Part shown: in pieces, positions 1-12,495 of the stretch
Numbering within the stretch: the first letter of the stretch is position 1
Layout of the letters: each line of letters starts with the position of its first letter
DNA from: Mimachlamys varia
Taxonomy: Eukaryota > Mollusca > Bivalvia > Pectinida > Pectinidae
Reading direction: 5' to 3'
NCBI GenBank assembly: GCA_947623455.1
Contig: OX392527.1
Location: 13,698,001-13,762,000, forward strand
Length of the DNA stretch: 64,000 nucleotides
The notes under the pieces: generated by a model
The model's database searches: none
Told to the model about the DNA's origin: nothing
The model's input: only the letters and a program-made list of their open reading frames with translations
Program-made: the position numbers and the translations under genes

Positions 1-130
1 TGGTCTTATTCCCCGTACTTTTACAAGGTTCTCCGAGTAAATGCTTCTTCATAGTTTGCCACTGGTTTAATCGATTTTGAGTTCTGATCATGGCTTTGTT
101 GACGTTTTGTTATTCTCTTTTAAGAATCAA
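1..130 (+). repeat. Dispersed repeat family, copy a (cut by window start)
   Basis: The sequence resembles 11690-11790 and parts of 9700-9800, 30095-30200 and 43030-43130. Shared blocks include a 'caaggttctcc' motif and, about 50 bp on, a 'ttaatcgattttgagttc' block followed by 'atggctttgttgac'. Only the right-hand part lies in the window. The family is not identified; it is recognised by self-comparison only. Confidence 0.5.
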
Positions 131-1482
131 TGATACTTTTGGTATCCAAATAGATTCTGTATTTAGACTCAATGATACGTTTGGTACCCCGATAGATTCT
201 TTTCGTGTTGACTTTATGTTGATAGAGACGGTTTCCATCTCCATATCATCTAGTTGCAGCTTTCTTTGTTATATTCGTAACAATATATTACAATGTAGTC
301 ATCAGTTTAAATCGTAATGCTAATACATTGTATGTGCATTTTACGCAGCGTCAGTTGACAATGAAATGTAAGCTTGTCACGGAAAAAAACACTGTCAGCA
401 GATAATTATAACTTGTGAGGGGAACTTCATAAATGAGATTGGTTTGGGACAATGATAACTGTAGAAAAGATGTACTAAGACCTGTGTTATGTTTTATACC
501 GCTGTGGTGGTAACGCCGGGGTGTCCCGGCTGTGGTATCCTCACTGAGTAGAAAACAGTGGTATAGACAGGTGTAAGTTTACATATACAGCCGACTGTCA
601 GTGTTAGGAAGCAGACACGGCCACAAAAATGTCTGTAACACACGACGAAGCCGACCGCAATTCTCAATTCCAGACACTAAATAGCGGAGTATGAAGGCTA
701 GGAACAGCCATACTTAATACTACCCGGACATTTGTGTCAATCATTTTGATTTGGTATTTACTTTTACTTGAGCTAAGCGATCGATAGCTACACAGTTTAC
801 GGTCATTTAGGTCCTGTATAATGTGCTAGCACGAGCGACGTTTTTTAGGAGTAAAATTAAACTTAATTAAAATTCAAAATTCGTACATCTTATGAATTCA
901 TCGGTAAGGTAAATTTGATAAAAATAAAAATTTATATAAAAAGAGGTACATTACTAATATTTGGTTTACAATATCATGTATAATTAAACTTATAAAGTGG
1001 TGTAGAAAATACCGTAAAACGAGACTTGTAGACTAAGGGAATCAAATAACACAAACAATACATTTTCTATTGTAGAAAAATGGTTTAACGCCTACCAGCT
1101 TGAAGCAGTTTTTATTTTTCACTAATTGTCTAAAAACTGAACGTACTATGAACAGATGTATCGAAGCCAGCTTGGAATCACCTGCCTGGTATGTATTTTG
1201 GGCTCCCTATTCAGAATTAGTGAGATGACCAACACGGGCAAGGACAACTCCCTCTCCAATAGAGATATGGTTTTAAGTTTTGGTTGCATGTCAAAAAGTT
1301 TGTTACTGGCCTCAAGATTTAATGTTCCCCAACATTTGTGATCAATAGCTATGATGTCACACCAAATGATGGCAGTCAACCATGTTGTGGTAGCACTAAC
1401 CCGAATCAAGGGTAGCTTCATAACGGACAGATATGGAACGCCAATTTAACATATCTTCAAATAATTGCACATATCTTCAAAT
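131..1482. other. Intergenic stretch with no recognisable feature
   Basis: AT-rich sequence. The short open frames have no recognisable domain, splice-linked neighbour or compositional sign of coding. A region near 490-670 is somewhat more GC-rich, but nothing in it was identified. Confidence 0.6.
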
Positions 1483-1935
1483 AAGATAGGTACAACTCGA
1501 TTGATGATAGGTTCAATTCAATTGGAAATACGTACAATTCAATTGGAGAAAGGTACAATTCTATTAAAGATAGGTACAATTCTATTGAAGATAGGTACAA
1601 TTCAATTGATGATAGGTTGAATTCAATTGAGGATAGGTACAATTCTATCAAAGATAGGTACAATGCTATTAAAGATAGGTACAATTGAAGATAGGTTCAA
1701 TTCAATTGGAGATACGTACAATTCAATCGGAGATAGGTACAATTCTATTAAAGATAGGTATAATTCAATTGGAGATAGGTACAATTCAATTGAAGATAGG
1801 TTCAATTCAATTGGAAATAGGTACAACTCTATTAAAGATAGGTTAAAGTAAATCGAATTGAACCTATCTCCAGTTGAATTGTACATATCTTCAATTAAAT
1901 GGAACATATCTTCAATTAATTGTTCCTATCTTCAG
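1483..1935. repeat. 21-bp minisatellite
   Basis: About 20 tandem copies of a 21-bp unit of the form 'gataggtacaattcaattga' plus one base, with point variants (cgta/ggta, caatt/ctatt). Since 21 is divisible by 3, both strands give spurious 7-residue repeat proteins, and these are not called as genes. The right edge (1855-1935) is degenerate and partly inverted. Confidence 0.9.
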
Positions 1936-2715
1936 TTATTTGAAGATAAGTGCAATTAATTGAGTATATGTTAATTTAGCTTTCCATACACAGTCAACCA
2001 TGTTGTAGTAGAAGGGTAGCTACTACTGTGGCAGTACTAACCCAAATGCGTTACAATAATATCCATCTGTGTTCAAATGTTTTGTATTGTCTCGTTGTCT
2101 TATTGGCTCTAACGTCAAATATGATACCTGCTTCTTGAGATACCTGTTTCTAATAATTGAAAGTAAACAAACTCATTATTACTTACAATTACAATCTTAA
2201 TATATCGTATCTAAATAAAAGTGCTACCAAGGAGAGGACTTATAAACGATTTAAGCCTGTTGTCAAACCCTTTTGACAGTGTAGCATCCAAAGTCAATGC
2301 ACTTTGTTTAAAACTACCCTGATATACATATGCGCCATTATTAGCGTTAATAGTAATCCAACGGCTATAGCAAGCAATTAACCCGACTCGTGCTTAACAA
2401 TCGGCTTATCAATTACTTATGATTTTACCCGATATTTGGTTTTCAGTTGTTTTGGTGTTTCCGCGCCACGGAGTAGATGCTTTTCCGGCAGCAGCAGCGG
2501 GATTAAAAAAAAACCGGTTAAGTTAGTTTGAATGTAATTAGAACGACTACAAAACCTCCACTTAGATCTTAAATGTATCTTAGACCTGTAGACATCGCAA
2601 TCCAAGCATCAAATACTTGATGTAAACTACCATACATGACCAGTGTCTCTACATTAGGTTCAACATTCAAAATATTTATAACTTCACCACATTGATCCTG
2701 ATAATTTTGTTTTTT

Positions 2716-2909
2716 CTGCTGCAGTGGATGAGTGGTCATTCTACCACTAACCCTCAACCTTTGGGTTTGAAATCCACGTGGGGAAGTTGCCAGGTATTGA
2801 CCGTAAGTAGGTGGTTTGCTACGGATACTCCTCCACTTCCAAAACCTGGCACGTCCTTAAATGGCCCTGGCTGTTAATAAGACGTAAAATAAATAAACCA
2901 AACCAAACC
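2716..2909 (+). mobile_element. tRNA-derived SINE
   Basis: The head looks tRNA-like, with a box-B-like 'gggtttgaaatcc' at 2763-2775. It is followed by a body with 'agttgccaggtattgaccgt', then 'aaaacctggcacgtcctta', then 'ggccctggctgttaataaga', and an A-rich tail with 'aaataaataaaccaaacc'. I recognise this as a common bivalve SINE. A second, more diverged copy lies at 52300-52520 on the other strand. The 5' limit is approximate. Confidence 0.75.
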
Positions 2910-3053
2910 CCTGCTGCATCTGACCAATCGCAGCGAGGGAAAATGAGAACAGATAACAATTTTAAGATTTCAAGTCGTATTGTTCCTGTTTAAGTTCACT
3001 CTTAAACGGCACTGTATAAACAGGGTGACTAGTTTAAGCTAGGGGAGTGTCGT

Positions 3054-3219
3054 GTAACCACAATTGCTTGAGGTTCTGTCAGTATATCAAAGAACAAATT
3101 TATATATATGGAGCCGCGGCGCATTATAAAGTGTAACGGATTACTGTAATGGATGGATCACTTCACATATATCTATATTTATTATTTACTGACAGAACCT
3201 CAAGCAACTGTGGTGTAAC
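3054..3219. mobile_element. Short TIR (MITE-like) element
   Basis: Terminal inverted repeats of about 30 bp with few mismatches enclose about 105 bp. The left arm contains 'ttgcttgaggttctgtcagt' and the right arm is its reverse complement at 3186-3208. 'gta' flanks both ends and may be a short target duplication. There is no coding capacity. Confidence 0.65.
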
Positions 3220-3754
3220 TTACTTTTAGCAGTGTATATGCTACATGGACTACAATTTTTGGTTTATATAAATTTATGTTGATAGCACACGTCACTCTAT
3301 CATTAACGATAAAAATAAACACACATCTCTGATGAAATTCGTGTCAGCCAACACAAACACTGCTAAACTAGATTAATATGAGAAAGTATATGTTGTATCT
3401 ATAAAGAATAGGAGAAACATATTGTTATAATAATGTATTCGTGACGAAATAAATTCTGACATGACTTCGTTTTCTCAGCGTCATCTTTTTCCTAGTTTAC
3501 ATTTTTTATTTCTTTTCTTAAAAACTTTGTTTGAGATACAGTTTTTTTTTAACACATTTGATAAATTGACATAACGATTTTCATTGGACTGTTATTGGTA
3601 TTTATGTTTCTCTGTGATTATCCTGAAATGATTTGCGTGAAATAAATATGAGTCTGGTATAAACAATCAATACTTGCCATGCTCACAAGCACCAACATTA
3701 AAATAAATTTTGAAAGGATGCATTGTCCAAATGTATCAGTAAATGGTTGCCCCA

Positions 3755-4440
3755 ATGAAGCAGTACATGAAGAGATTGTCCCAATGGTACATGGATAGAT
3801 TGTCCCTATGAAGCAGTACACGGAGAGATTGTCCCAATGGAACAGTAAATGGACAGATTGTCCCAATGGAGCAGTACATGGATAGATTGTACAAATGGAC
3901 CAGTACATGGAGAGATTGTCCCAACGGAGCAGTACATGGAGAGATTGTCCCAACGGAGCAGTACATGGATAGATTGTACAAATGGAGCAGTACATGGAGA
4001 GATTGTCCCAACGGAGCAGTACATGGAGAGATTGTCCCAACGGAGCAGTACATGGAGAGATTGTACAAATGGAGCAGTACATGGAGAGATTGTCCTAATT
4101 GAGCAGTACATGGAAATATTGTCCCGATGGAGGAGTACACGGAGAGATTGTCCCAACGGAGCAGTACATGGAGAGATTGTCCCAATGGAGCAGTACATGG
4201 ATAGATTGTACAAATGGAGCAGTACATGGATAGATTGTACAAATGGAGCAGTACATGGATAGATTGTTCAAATGGAGCAGTACATGAAGAGATTGTCCAA
4301 ATGGAGCAGTACATGGAGAGATTGTCCCAATGGAGCAGTACATGGAGAGATTGTCCCAATGGAGCAGTACATGGATAGATTGTACAAATGGAGCAGTGCA
4401 TGGACAGATTGTCCCAACGGAGCAGTAAATAGGTAGCTTG
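3755..4440. repeat. 29-bp minisatellite
   Basis: About 23 tandem copies of a 29-bp unit made of 'acatggagagattgtccc' then 'aacggagcagt'. A recurrent variant has 'gtacaaatgg' in place of 'gtcccaacgg'. The period is not a multiple of 3, so the long frames on both strands cycle through all three registers and are repeat artefacts. No neighbouring exon was recognised. Confidence 0.92.
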
Positions 4441-5814
4441 TCTCCATTGATGTGTAAAAGATTTATTTATGGATTACCCCATGGAAGCAGTACATGTAGG
4501 GATTATTTCTAATGGAGCAGGGGGACATACTAAGTAAGCATTCTTATAATTGAAATCCTTGTTCTTTTCTGTGTTTTGTTTTTGTTAATTAATTCAGTCA
4601 TGTGTGTCATCGTTATTTACGCTTTGGGATTCTCTGATGTTTTTTCAGACATACACTGTCATCATGAGCCTGATGTTTTCTGTGCTATACTGTGGGAGGA
4701 TAGGTGTGCATCATTCTATCTGCAGTCACAATGACTTTGGATAATCCGGTGCTTTGCACTAGACTGGATTATAACCGGAACAATACCGTTAAGCAACATT
4801 AATCAAATAATCCTGACATTTGGAAATATGCGCTCGCACCAACCCTCCCTCGCTATCAGTGCACATTAAATCTATCAACACTGGCTAGCTCCCGTGTTTC
4901 CCTTATCTCTCCACACCTAGGTTACCTGGATTTACCTGTAGGCTAATCAGGGGGACACGTACCAGGTTCACATTTATCAAGCAAACACAGTACGTCAATT
5001 TGATGTTGTCCGCCATTACGGGTGGTTTATCAAAGAACACTAAAAAAGGGGAATGATGTGTTATATATGGTCGAATTCCTCCCGCTGAAATCTTGGCAGG
5101 ATGCCTCCTTATCTGAAAATATCAGCTCGTTTCTAAGGTCCCTTCTACAAACACAAAGAGGCAGACTTTATGTCATAAACATATAACCAAGAAAAACACT
5201 TTGGATGTACGAGATTTAGACCTTGTTGCAGAGGAAATACAGGATAAAGTCTTGCCTCGAACTTGTTGGAGAGGATTCAGGAAAAAAAATAGACAGGTAT
5301 GAATTCATTTTCTGTGACGTCATTCATACTTAATACAAAACAATGTTATGGAATAGGTAAAGGTGAATGGTCAAGTTTCACACACATGTATTAGAAAGTA
5401 ATCATATATTTCTTATTTCTGTTGTTTTGTTTTCAGCGTATGCTGTGATACTATGAATAATAGTTAATTGTACTAATACATAAATTTACAAGAGTGAAAA
5501 TTGAAAACAGTTAATAAACAAGGATATATTTAAATACATAAAATGATAGGACGGTTATAAAGCATGGATATATTTAAATGCATAAAATGATAGGACGGTT
5601 CTAATGCATAGTTCATATATATATTCTTCTATATTCCCATCCCATTAACCATTATAAAGCGCATTTGAAGTCATTTATAAATGGTATGTGTTACAAAAAT
5701 GTCTGTTAGTAACAACTTTAACACAACTTATGTGATAAGGTAAATGATGCAAAATGAGAAAAAAAGACTTTAAGTGAACTGAGTATGTAACTATACTTGG
5801 TGCTGAATACGGAC
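4441..5814. other. Intergenic stretch with no recognisable feature
   Basis: No open frame with family signature, RNA gene or long repeat was recognised. A roughly 45-bp segment ('aaaatgataggacggtt' and flanks) is duplicated at 5540-5602. Confidence 0.55.
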
Positions 5815-6320
5815 CTACATGAAAATACGTATATACCTGAAAATCATTTGTACCGAAAAATGCATACCTACCTGAAAATACCCGTGTACCTGAAAATACA
5901 TATATACCTGAAAAAACATTTATACCTGGAAACACATATATACCTGAAAATACATATATACCTGAAAATGCATATTTACCTGAAAATAAAAATATAAAAA
6001 AGGAAGTATTAACTTGGTAACTTAAAATCCAAACTATCATCGCTAACGTTTTCAATACATATAAACTATACCTGAAAAAAACTTAACTGAAAATACACAT
6101 ATTCCTGAAAAAATGCATAATTCATATATACGTGGAAAAATCCATACACATCTGAAAATACATCTTTACCTGAAACATGCATACTACATGTAAATCTGAA
6201 AAATACTTATACCTCAAAATACTTATATAGCTGAAAATACACATATACATGAAAAAGCCATTTTACATGTATACATGAAAAATCCATTATACATGTATAC
6301 ATGAAAAAACAGATACACAT
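5815..6320. repeat. 18-bp minisatellite, decaying to the right
   Basis: Tandem copies of 'acctgaaaatacatatat' (18 bp) are clearest at 5830-5990. They become irregular to about 6320, where 'acatgaaaaa' variants predominate. The 6-residue protein periodicity is a by-product of 18 = 3 x 6. Confidence 0.85.
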
Positions 6321-6499
6321 TGTACATGAAAATAGCGTAACGATGGATATACTTTATTGATTAGAAAACATTTTCTAACGCCATGTTTGCATTTAAAATT
6401 AGACATTGATCGCAACACGGAGGTGGCAATGTGTGTTTACACAAACATCGTAAAAACTCAATATACAATATAACAACCATGAAAAACATCTTTTTTTAT

Positions 6500-6635
6500 A
6501 CACTGACCTGACACAAAAATAGTTTAACACTGACCTGTTTCAAAAATACTTAAACACTGACCTGACACAAAATTACTTAAACACTGACCTGACAGAAAAG
6601 TACTTAAACACTAACCTGACTCAAAAATACTTAAT
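6500..6635. repeat. 27-bp tandem repeat, about 5 copies
   Basis: The unit is 'cactgacctgacacaaaaa' followed by 'tacttaaa'. About five copies have point changes. No gene association is visible. Confidence 0.85.
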
Positions 6636-8220
6636 TTTCTGGGCGATTCAATAACAACAAAAATTATCTAATTAGTCAATATGAACAGTATCTGAGTCTT
6701 TTTGAGATGGGACCGATACTCTAAGTTATCTTTGAAGCAAATACGAATATTGTATCACCGTGATGTGGTGTATTTTAGAAACAAATATCAACAATGCATA
6801 TTGTGCACTTACAAGTGTTTAAAAACATTAAAAAAGACTTAATTTCTATTCGTAAAATGTTTTTGAAACAAATATTATTGTTGTTTTGTTCATGACTATT
6901 GCGTGTTGCGATGTTAAAAAGCATGTTCCCTCCAGTATTTCATCATTTAGAACTGTCACAAATGTTCAGGGTTCTGGTAATATTCAACTGATCGCCGTAG
7001 TGCTAAACGATGGTTGTTCGTGTTAAATATTGACCAATTTTCGATGCTATCACCTCCCTAACTGTTTGATGCCCGGTGTTCACGGCATTAAGACAAGTCT
7101 TTGTATACTCTATTGACGCCAATTTGAAGAGGATGAGTGTCAGAGAGATAAGACATGCGGACAACCACACGAACACTTTTATTACTATATATCTACAAGT
7201 CTTTAAAGGTAAAGCAAACAGCTTTAGTACGCCAACCAATTTTAGGTAATTCACTAAAGAGGAAATTAGAATCTCTCTCGAACATATGACAAAAGTTTAC
7301 ACTCTCGAATGACTATAACATAATAATTACTTTACGTGTATTCACATATCAGCTATTTTTATACATATTATGAAAGGGACAAGTTCCTGATATTTTGTTA
7401 ATATCACTGACATTTCCAACATATCCAAAGAATGGAATTGTGACAGAAACAATCAAGTGATGGTGAAATAAAAAGGTCCGGTTCTTACGTCATCGATTAG
7501 TAATAAAACTTTATATATCTGGCGCTACGCAGGTCAAACATGCGTGCTATAATTCAATGTGGGCTAGCTGATGTAATATGACCTTTGAACTCTGACATAA
7601 CAGATTGATTTATCATAATGTCAAAACACAAAGATAGACATGACGTCAACAACTTTAGTGTGTTGTCGTTAAACACTTTTATCGAATGGCAGAGAAAAAC
7701 TTAATCATTGTCACTCTTTTCGCGTATATAAAACAACATATAATACATCGTATTTGAATCGGTAAATTATTCAATAGTCTATAAAGTCTAAAATCATAAG
7801 CGATGCTATATAAAGTATCCTGAATTATTATGTTTAGTAAACGGACTGTAACATGATTATTATACCCGATATTTGATGGTAGCTGTTAGTCAGACGTGGA
7901 TACCAACAATCGAATAAAACAAAGACTGGTGGAGCTAAAAATTCAACTTCCCCTATTTTTCAATTATTACCTTTCAGAAACATGCCAAACACGTTCTGTG
8001 GATCATGATATTATAATACACCTAGGCAATGTGTCCGATCTGACAACAGGGGATACGAGTTTATTAGCTGGTGCAAATCCTACCTTTAAATATGGACCAC
8101 AAATGTGTCGACTACATATGTCGTATCAGCGTTGTTTACCTTCAAGTATCAATCGGCCGAACAAGTGACAGATAAAACCGAACAGGCCGCCTAGTTGCTT
8201 CCTGAATTTGTCACAGCTGA
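6636..8220. other. Intergenic stretch with no recognisable feature
   Basis: AT-rich. Short open frames at 7003-7254 (-) and 7896-8168 (+) have no recognisable motif and no supporting exon neighbours. Confidence 0.55.
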
Positions 8221-8224
8221 TAAC

Positions 8225-8362
8225 GTTATACATTTCACAAAGCCTTACAATAGATTTCTTATACATTCCACAAAGCATTACAATATATTTCTTATACATT
8301 CCACAAAGCATTACAATATATTTCTTATAAAATGGACAAAGCCTTACAATATATTTCACATG
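8225..8362. repeat. 33-bp tandem repeat, about 4 copies
   Basis: The unit is 'cattccacaaagcattacaa' followed by 'tatatttcttata', with variants at both ends. Confidence 0.85.
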
Positions 8363-8413
8363 TACGCAATGGAAATAGCTCGGCCAAGCCTTAGACCAGT
8401 GGTTAACAATATT

Positions 8414-8471
8414 ATTAGCTATCTAAGTAGCTGGATAGATATTGCTGTGGTACCCTATTTAGATAGCTAAT
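8414..8471. repeat. Perfect 13-bp inverted repeat
   Basis: 'attagctatctaa' at 8414-8426 is matched by its exact reverse complement at 8459-8471, with a 32-bp spacer. It could be a small TIR element or a hairpin; nothing further was seen. Confidence 0.7.
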
Positions 8472-9299
8472 GAACATGCATAAACACGAATTCCCTCCCT
8501 TTGTGAGAAACTTTTTTTTGAACCTAAATTTACCTGTGCCGTAATATGAAAGGTATACTACGAAGCATTATTAGTACCTAAAAAAAGTCTTATTGAGCAT
8601 TTTAACGTAATGTAATTGAAAAAAGAAGGGGAATGAGAAAAGGAAATAATAGATCCAAAAATAAAATGTTGTTTTGAGGAATTTAAACGACCACTGTCTC
8701 TAAATATTTGTATAAATTGATAAATAAATGTCATATTTTGTTTATGCTAACAAAAGTTTCATCATTTTTCTATTAGTTTCCTTCATAATGCTGTGCTATG
8801 ATATAATCTTTCCGTCATTCCATCATTGCCTGGAACTCAGAGGATAAAGGGGTCGGATAAAATTGATCGATCAAATGGAAATTTAATTTGTGTATTATAG
8901 GGAAGCAATATCCCCTAAAGGGGTAGATCTTATCTGGCGAACCTCTAATCAAAACAGATTTTCAGCAAAGCTTTTGCTATCTTAACTGAGCTGGGTGACG
9001 CCCTTTTAAAAAAAACGATAAGAACTTAAATCCGGGGCATAAACCATATACTTAAATATACACATATAGTTATTGCCCTTGATGTAAACTCTATTTAATA
9101 TATGACACAGCAGACGTTATAAATCTTGAAAAATCAAGTGTATCTTGTTACCTGCCACATGATCGTTGTTTCAAATGATATACGTCACAATCAAGTGCAC
9201 AACATATAATTCTACGTCAGCTATTTACCTTGATCTATACTTAGCATATGACCAGCATGAACAGCTTATAACTAAATGGTGCAATAAACGGGACGATTT

Positions 9300-9880
9300 T
9301 CATTTTCCGATCGTGATCTTTCCCTTTCTTGATAGTTGCATTCCTTGCTCTCCAGTCTATGGTGTTTACTTACTTGCCGCAGTTGATTCGTTATTCCATC
9401 GTTTGCTCTAAATATCGAGATTTTTGTGATGGCCAAACATACTTATGGCACAGGGGTTCAAGAGATGCAGGTTGCTCAAGTTAACGGGCAATTTTTATAA
9501 TCATTAAGAAATATTCTTCATCTTTATTAGGTTGAAAGTGGATGATTTTGAATATGAGTTTGAATTAATTTGACATGTTGTTATGTTTGTGAATACTTCA
9601 GGTCTGACTTTGAGGACGGTATATTGACTTGAAAGTGATATTTATTTACATGGTGGGTGTCGTCAGTGAAGCAGAAGACACTTACGTGTGGTTTTATTCT
9701 CTTGCAGTTTTTCAAGATTGTCCGTGTGAATCTTTTCTTTGTTAAACATTTCCCCTAAATTGATTGATTTTGATCTTGGATTATGGTTAACGCTTTTGTT
9801 TCCTGATGATTGTTTTTCACATTGATATGTTTGAGTGTGATCCTTCTTCTGTACCTAATTTATGGCAGATACGCATACCA
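9300..9880 (+). repeat. Dispersed repeat family, copy b (diverged)
   Basis: Its left part (9305-9425) matches 11328-11448 with point changes and small indels, through a 'cgatcgtgatcttt' block, 'tatggtgtttac' and 'atatcgagattt'. Its right part contains 'gtgtcgtcagtgaagcagaa' as in copies c and e, then a 'tcttggattatgg' block as in copy c. Confidence 0.6.
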
Positions 9881-10540
9881 TTGATACAGCAGGAAAACCA
9901 CACCAATCCTTCATTCTGACGTAAATTTCAGGAATCCTTATTAGAAATAATACTGCACAGAACCATCCTTACCACTGATAACAATATTACATACACACAT
10001 GTAAAAACGTAACCTAGCACACTCAAATTGAAAGACCGTGTCAGGAGATGTACAAATGTAAGTTAATCCAGATAAATGTTGAGCCTTAATCCATCTGTAA
10101 ATATACTGTCAATCTCAAGGAAAGAGGAAGTATCTGGCCATGTTACAGGACACGACAGAAGGATTAACATACCGTTACTGTGAATCATTTCTACTCTATA
10201 CTGCTACTCTATCTGGAAAGGTTCTAGGGATGTTTACAATTTGATATCAACCCGTTCGTTTCTGTTAAGGTATGACTAGTTATAAAACATCCCGACTATA
10301 AATCATTGTACATTTCAGTTTGTTTTTACAGCTAATATTATCGAAGGCTGATATTAATTTGGTGTTTTTACCTTTTTTTCTAAGAGGTTCTAGAACACGT
10401 GATCATTTTAAAATTGGGTCTGGTGTTGTTGGTTGTTTACCATGTTATATTTGTATTTATATCATTCACCCTCCGTATTTGCAACAATAATTATCGAAGT
10501 TGTTTTACTTGTTATAGTTCTGAATATACCTCTTTTACAT

Positions 10541-10740
10541 AATGTTTCTTTATGATTTTTTCCTGGTATAGTTGTGTGTTGATTTTTTCACCTTCTGTAT
10601 CTATAACAATATTTTTAACTCGCTGTTTTAGTATTTAACCTTGTAGAATAGTTTGATAAAGTTATGTTGTTTTCCCTTTTTTTCTTTTTTCATTTTCCTG
10701 CATTGTCATATTTCTTTTATTGTTTGCTATACATTTATAG
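10541..10740. repeat. Direct repeat flanking a TIR element (left copy)
   Basis: It matches 11125-11304 over about 190 bp, sharing 'tatagttgtgtgttga', 'tctataacaatatttttaac' and 'gaatagtttgataaagttat' in the same order, and ends at 'gctatacattta'. The two copies bracket the element at 10741-11124, so a roughly 580-bp segment was partly duplicated. Confidence 0.8.
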
Positions 10741-11124
10741 GTCCAATATACGTAACTTCAGGACATTTTTCGGGATTCTGAAAAATTATGAAAAAAAATC
10801 CAGTTGATAACTATGCAAAAATAAGCCTTAAAAGAAGTAAACCTGATCGGCAACTAAGAAGAAACTCTTGACAGAAAAATCCAAATAATTGAAAATAATT
10901 CAGGTGGGGCCAACTTCAACAACGAGCCGAAATAAGAAGACAGTTCAAAATGGACGCGTGTTTACAAATACCGAGTTTCAACTGCTGCTGTACCGGTAAC
11001 CGCGTAAGAATTGATCTTCAATGTTGTTAATATCAGTTAATCTTATCTAAATCCATAAATATAAAAAGTTATTGGACTTGATTTTCGCCGAAATTTTGCC
11101 GAAAGTTACGTATATTGAGCCTTT
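10741..11124. mobile_element. MITE-like TIR element, about 384 bp
   Basis: The left end 'ggtccaatatacgtaacttc' is an imperfect inverted repeat of the right end 'gaaagttacgtatattgagc' plus c. The interior has no coding capacity. It sits between two direct repeats of host sequence (10541-10740 and 11125-11304). No clear short target duplication was seen. Confidence 0.65.
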
Positions 11125-11304
11125 AATGTTTCTTTATGAACATTCTCACATGAGTTTCCTTGTATAGTTGTGTGTTGAGTTTTTTACCTTCTGAATCTAT
11201 AACAATATTTTTAACCCACTGTTTTAGTATTAAATATCATTATAGAATAGTTTGATAAAGTTATGTTGTTTTTCCTTTTTTCCTTTTTCTGTATTGCTAT
11301 ACAT
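11125..11304. repeat. Direct repeat flanking a TIR element (right copy)
   Basis: Partner of 10541-10740, with small indels in the T-rich tracts. It begins immediately after the right TIR, as if the duplication boundary coincided with the element. Confidence 0.8.
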
Positions 11305-11319
11305 TTAACATAACGATAT

Positions 11320-11810
11320 CAGTTTTCCGATCGTGATCTTTACATTTCTTGATAGTAACAGTCTTGTTTCTCCAAGCTATGGTGTTTACATGTCGCAGTT
11401 AATTCGTTATTCTACAGCTTGCTCTTAATATCGAGATTTCCATGCAGTTTATTCAGAAGTATGGGCAGGTCGATGGTCGCCATCTTTGTCTCAATGAGAA
11501 ATAAATGTATCGTTGTGTGATTTGATTATGGACGTTTCTGAGTACGCTCGTTATTGCGCTTACTTTTTTTATTGAGAATGATGACTCGGTTCTCACTTTG
11601 AGGATTTGATGTTAACTTGGATGTAACCAAGACAAACACAGCGGATGTCGTCGATGAAGCAGAAGATGTACTCTCTTGTACTTTAACAAGGGTCTCGGTG
11701 TTTCAGGTTAACGAAGCAATCGACTTTAGTCTAGTTTAATCGACTTTGAGTTCGGATTATGGTTTTGTTGACACATCGGTAGTCTCCCATTTTTTCGACA
11801 ATTTTTCTAT
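11320..11810 (+). repeat. Dispersed repeat family, copy c
   Basis: The most complete copy in the window. In order: a 'ccgatcgtgatcttta' block, 'gaggatttgatg', 'gatgtcgtcgatgaagcaga', 'ctctcttgtactttaacaag' and 'atcgactttgagttcggatt'. Related to 1-130, 9300-9880, 29950-30215 and 42820-43130. Confidence 0.6.
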
Positions 11811-12434
11811 CAGATATATAGAACAGCAGTAGTACACGCATAGACAACAGTGGTATCATAATGCCAATACAAGCCAGAAGGTAATATGTGTAATTTAATG
11901 CCACAAGGAATGTGAACCTTTCCTTACAAATTCTAACAGGTCAGCATAAAAGCATAAAGATCTTTTACTGTGAGAGTCCTGTATGTTTAAGTATTGTTTT
12001 ATATAATTTCAGTGTATCGAGAATTCTTAAGGTATACCACCTATCCTACCTTGACACCAAAATCGCTTCAATTTATTAAAAACAAAAACAATGCAGTGAC
12101 ACAACTGACTTAACCTGGACATCTGTACAGCACACCTTTAAGTGGCAGATCAGTACGTTGCTATGTATACCTTGACAGCAGTTATGATAAATGAACGGCA
12201 CAAAGAGTAACTGGGTTCTAATTCTGATGGCCAGGGGTAAACGTCGTGTTAGCTTTTGTCAAGTATCATATAACGTAACGTAGAAACCTTCCATCTGGAG
12301 TAATCAGAATTTTACCTATTGATACGCATTTCCATTATCTCCTACAGCAAGACACATCTACAGCTATGTGTGGCTGAGCATTGACCGGAAACACTCGAAA
12401 TCACTTACTTTTCGGCAGCCACGCCCTCCGAGTC

Positions 12435-12495
12435 ATGGCCGTTTCGTCATGGATAGTGATATCAGTCTGTTTCGCTAGCATTCTGTTGACCACTG
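12435..12495 (+). CDS. Cadherin-like gene, exon 1 (start and signal peptide)
   Basis: ATG at 12435 opens MAVSSWIVISVCFASILLTT, a typical signal peptide. The donor is ctg|gtatgt and the exon ends in phase 1. No nearby upstream in-frame start was chosen, because this one opens directly into the hydrophobic segment. Confidence 0.8.

Noticed and set aside
3618..4401. Overlapping 135-221 codon frames
   Set aside because: 29-bp repeat read in rotating registers; no domain.
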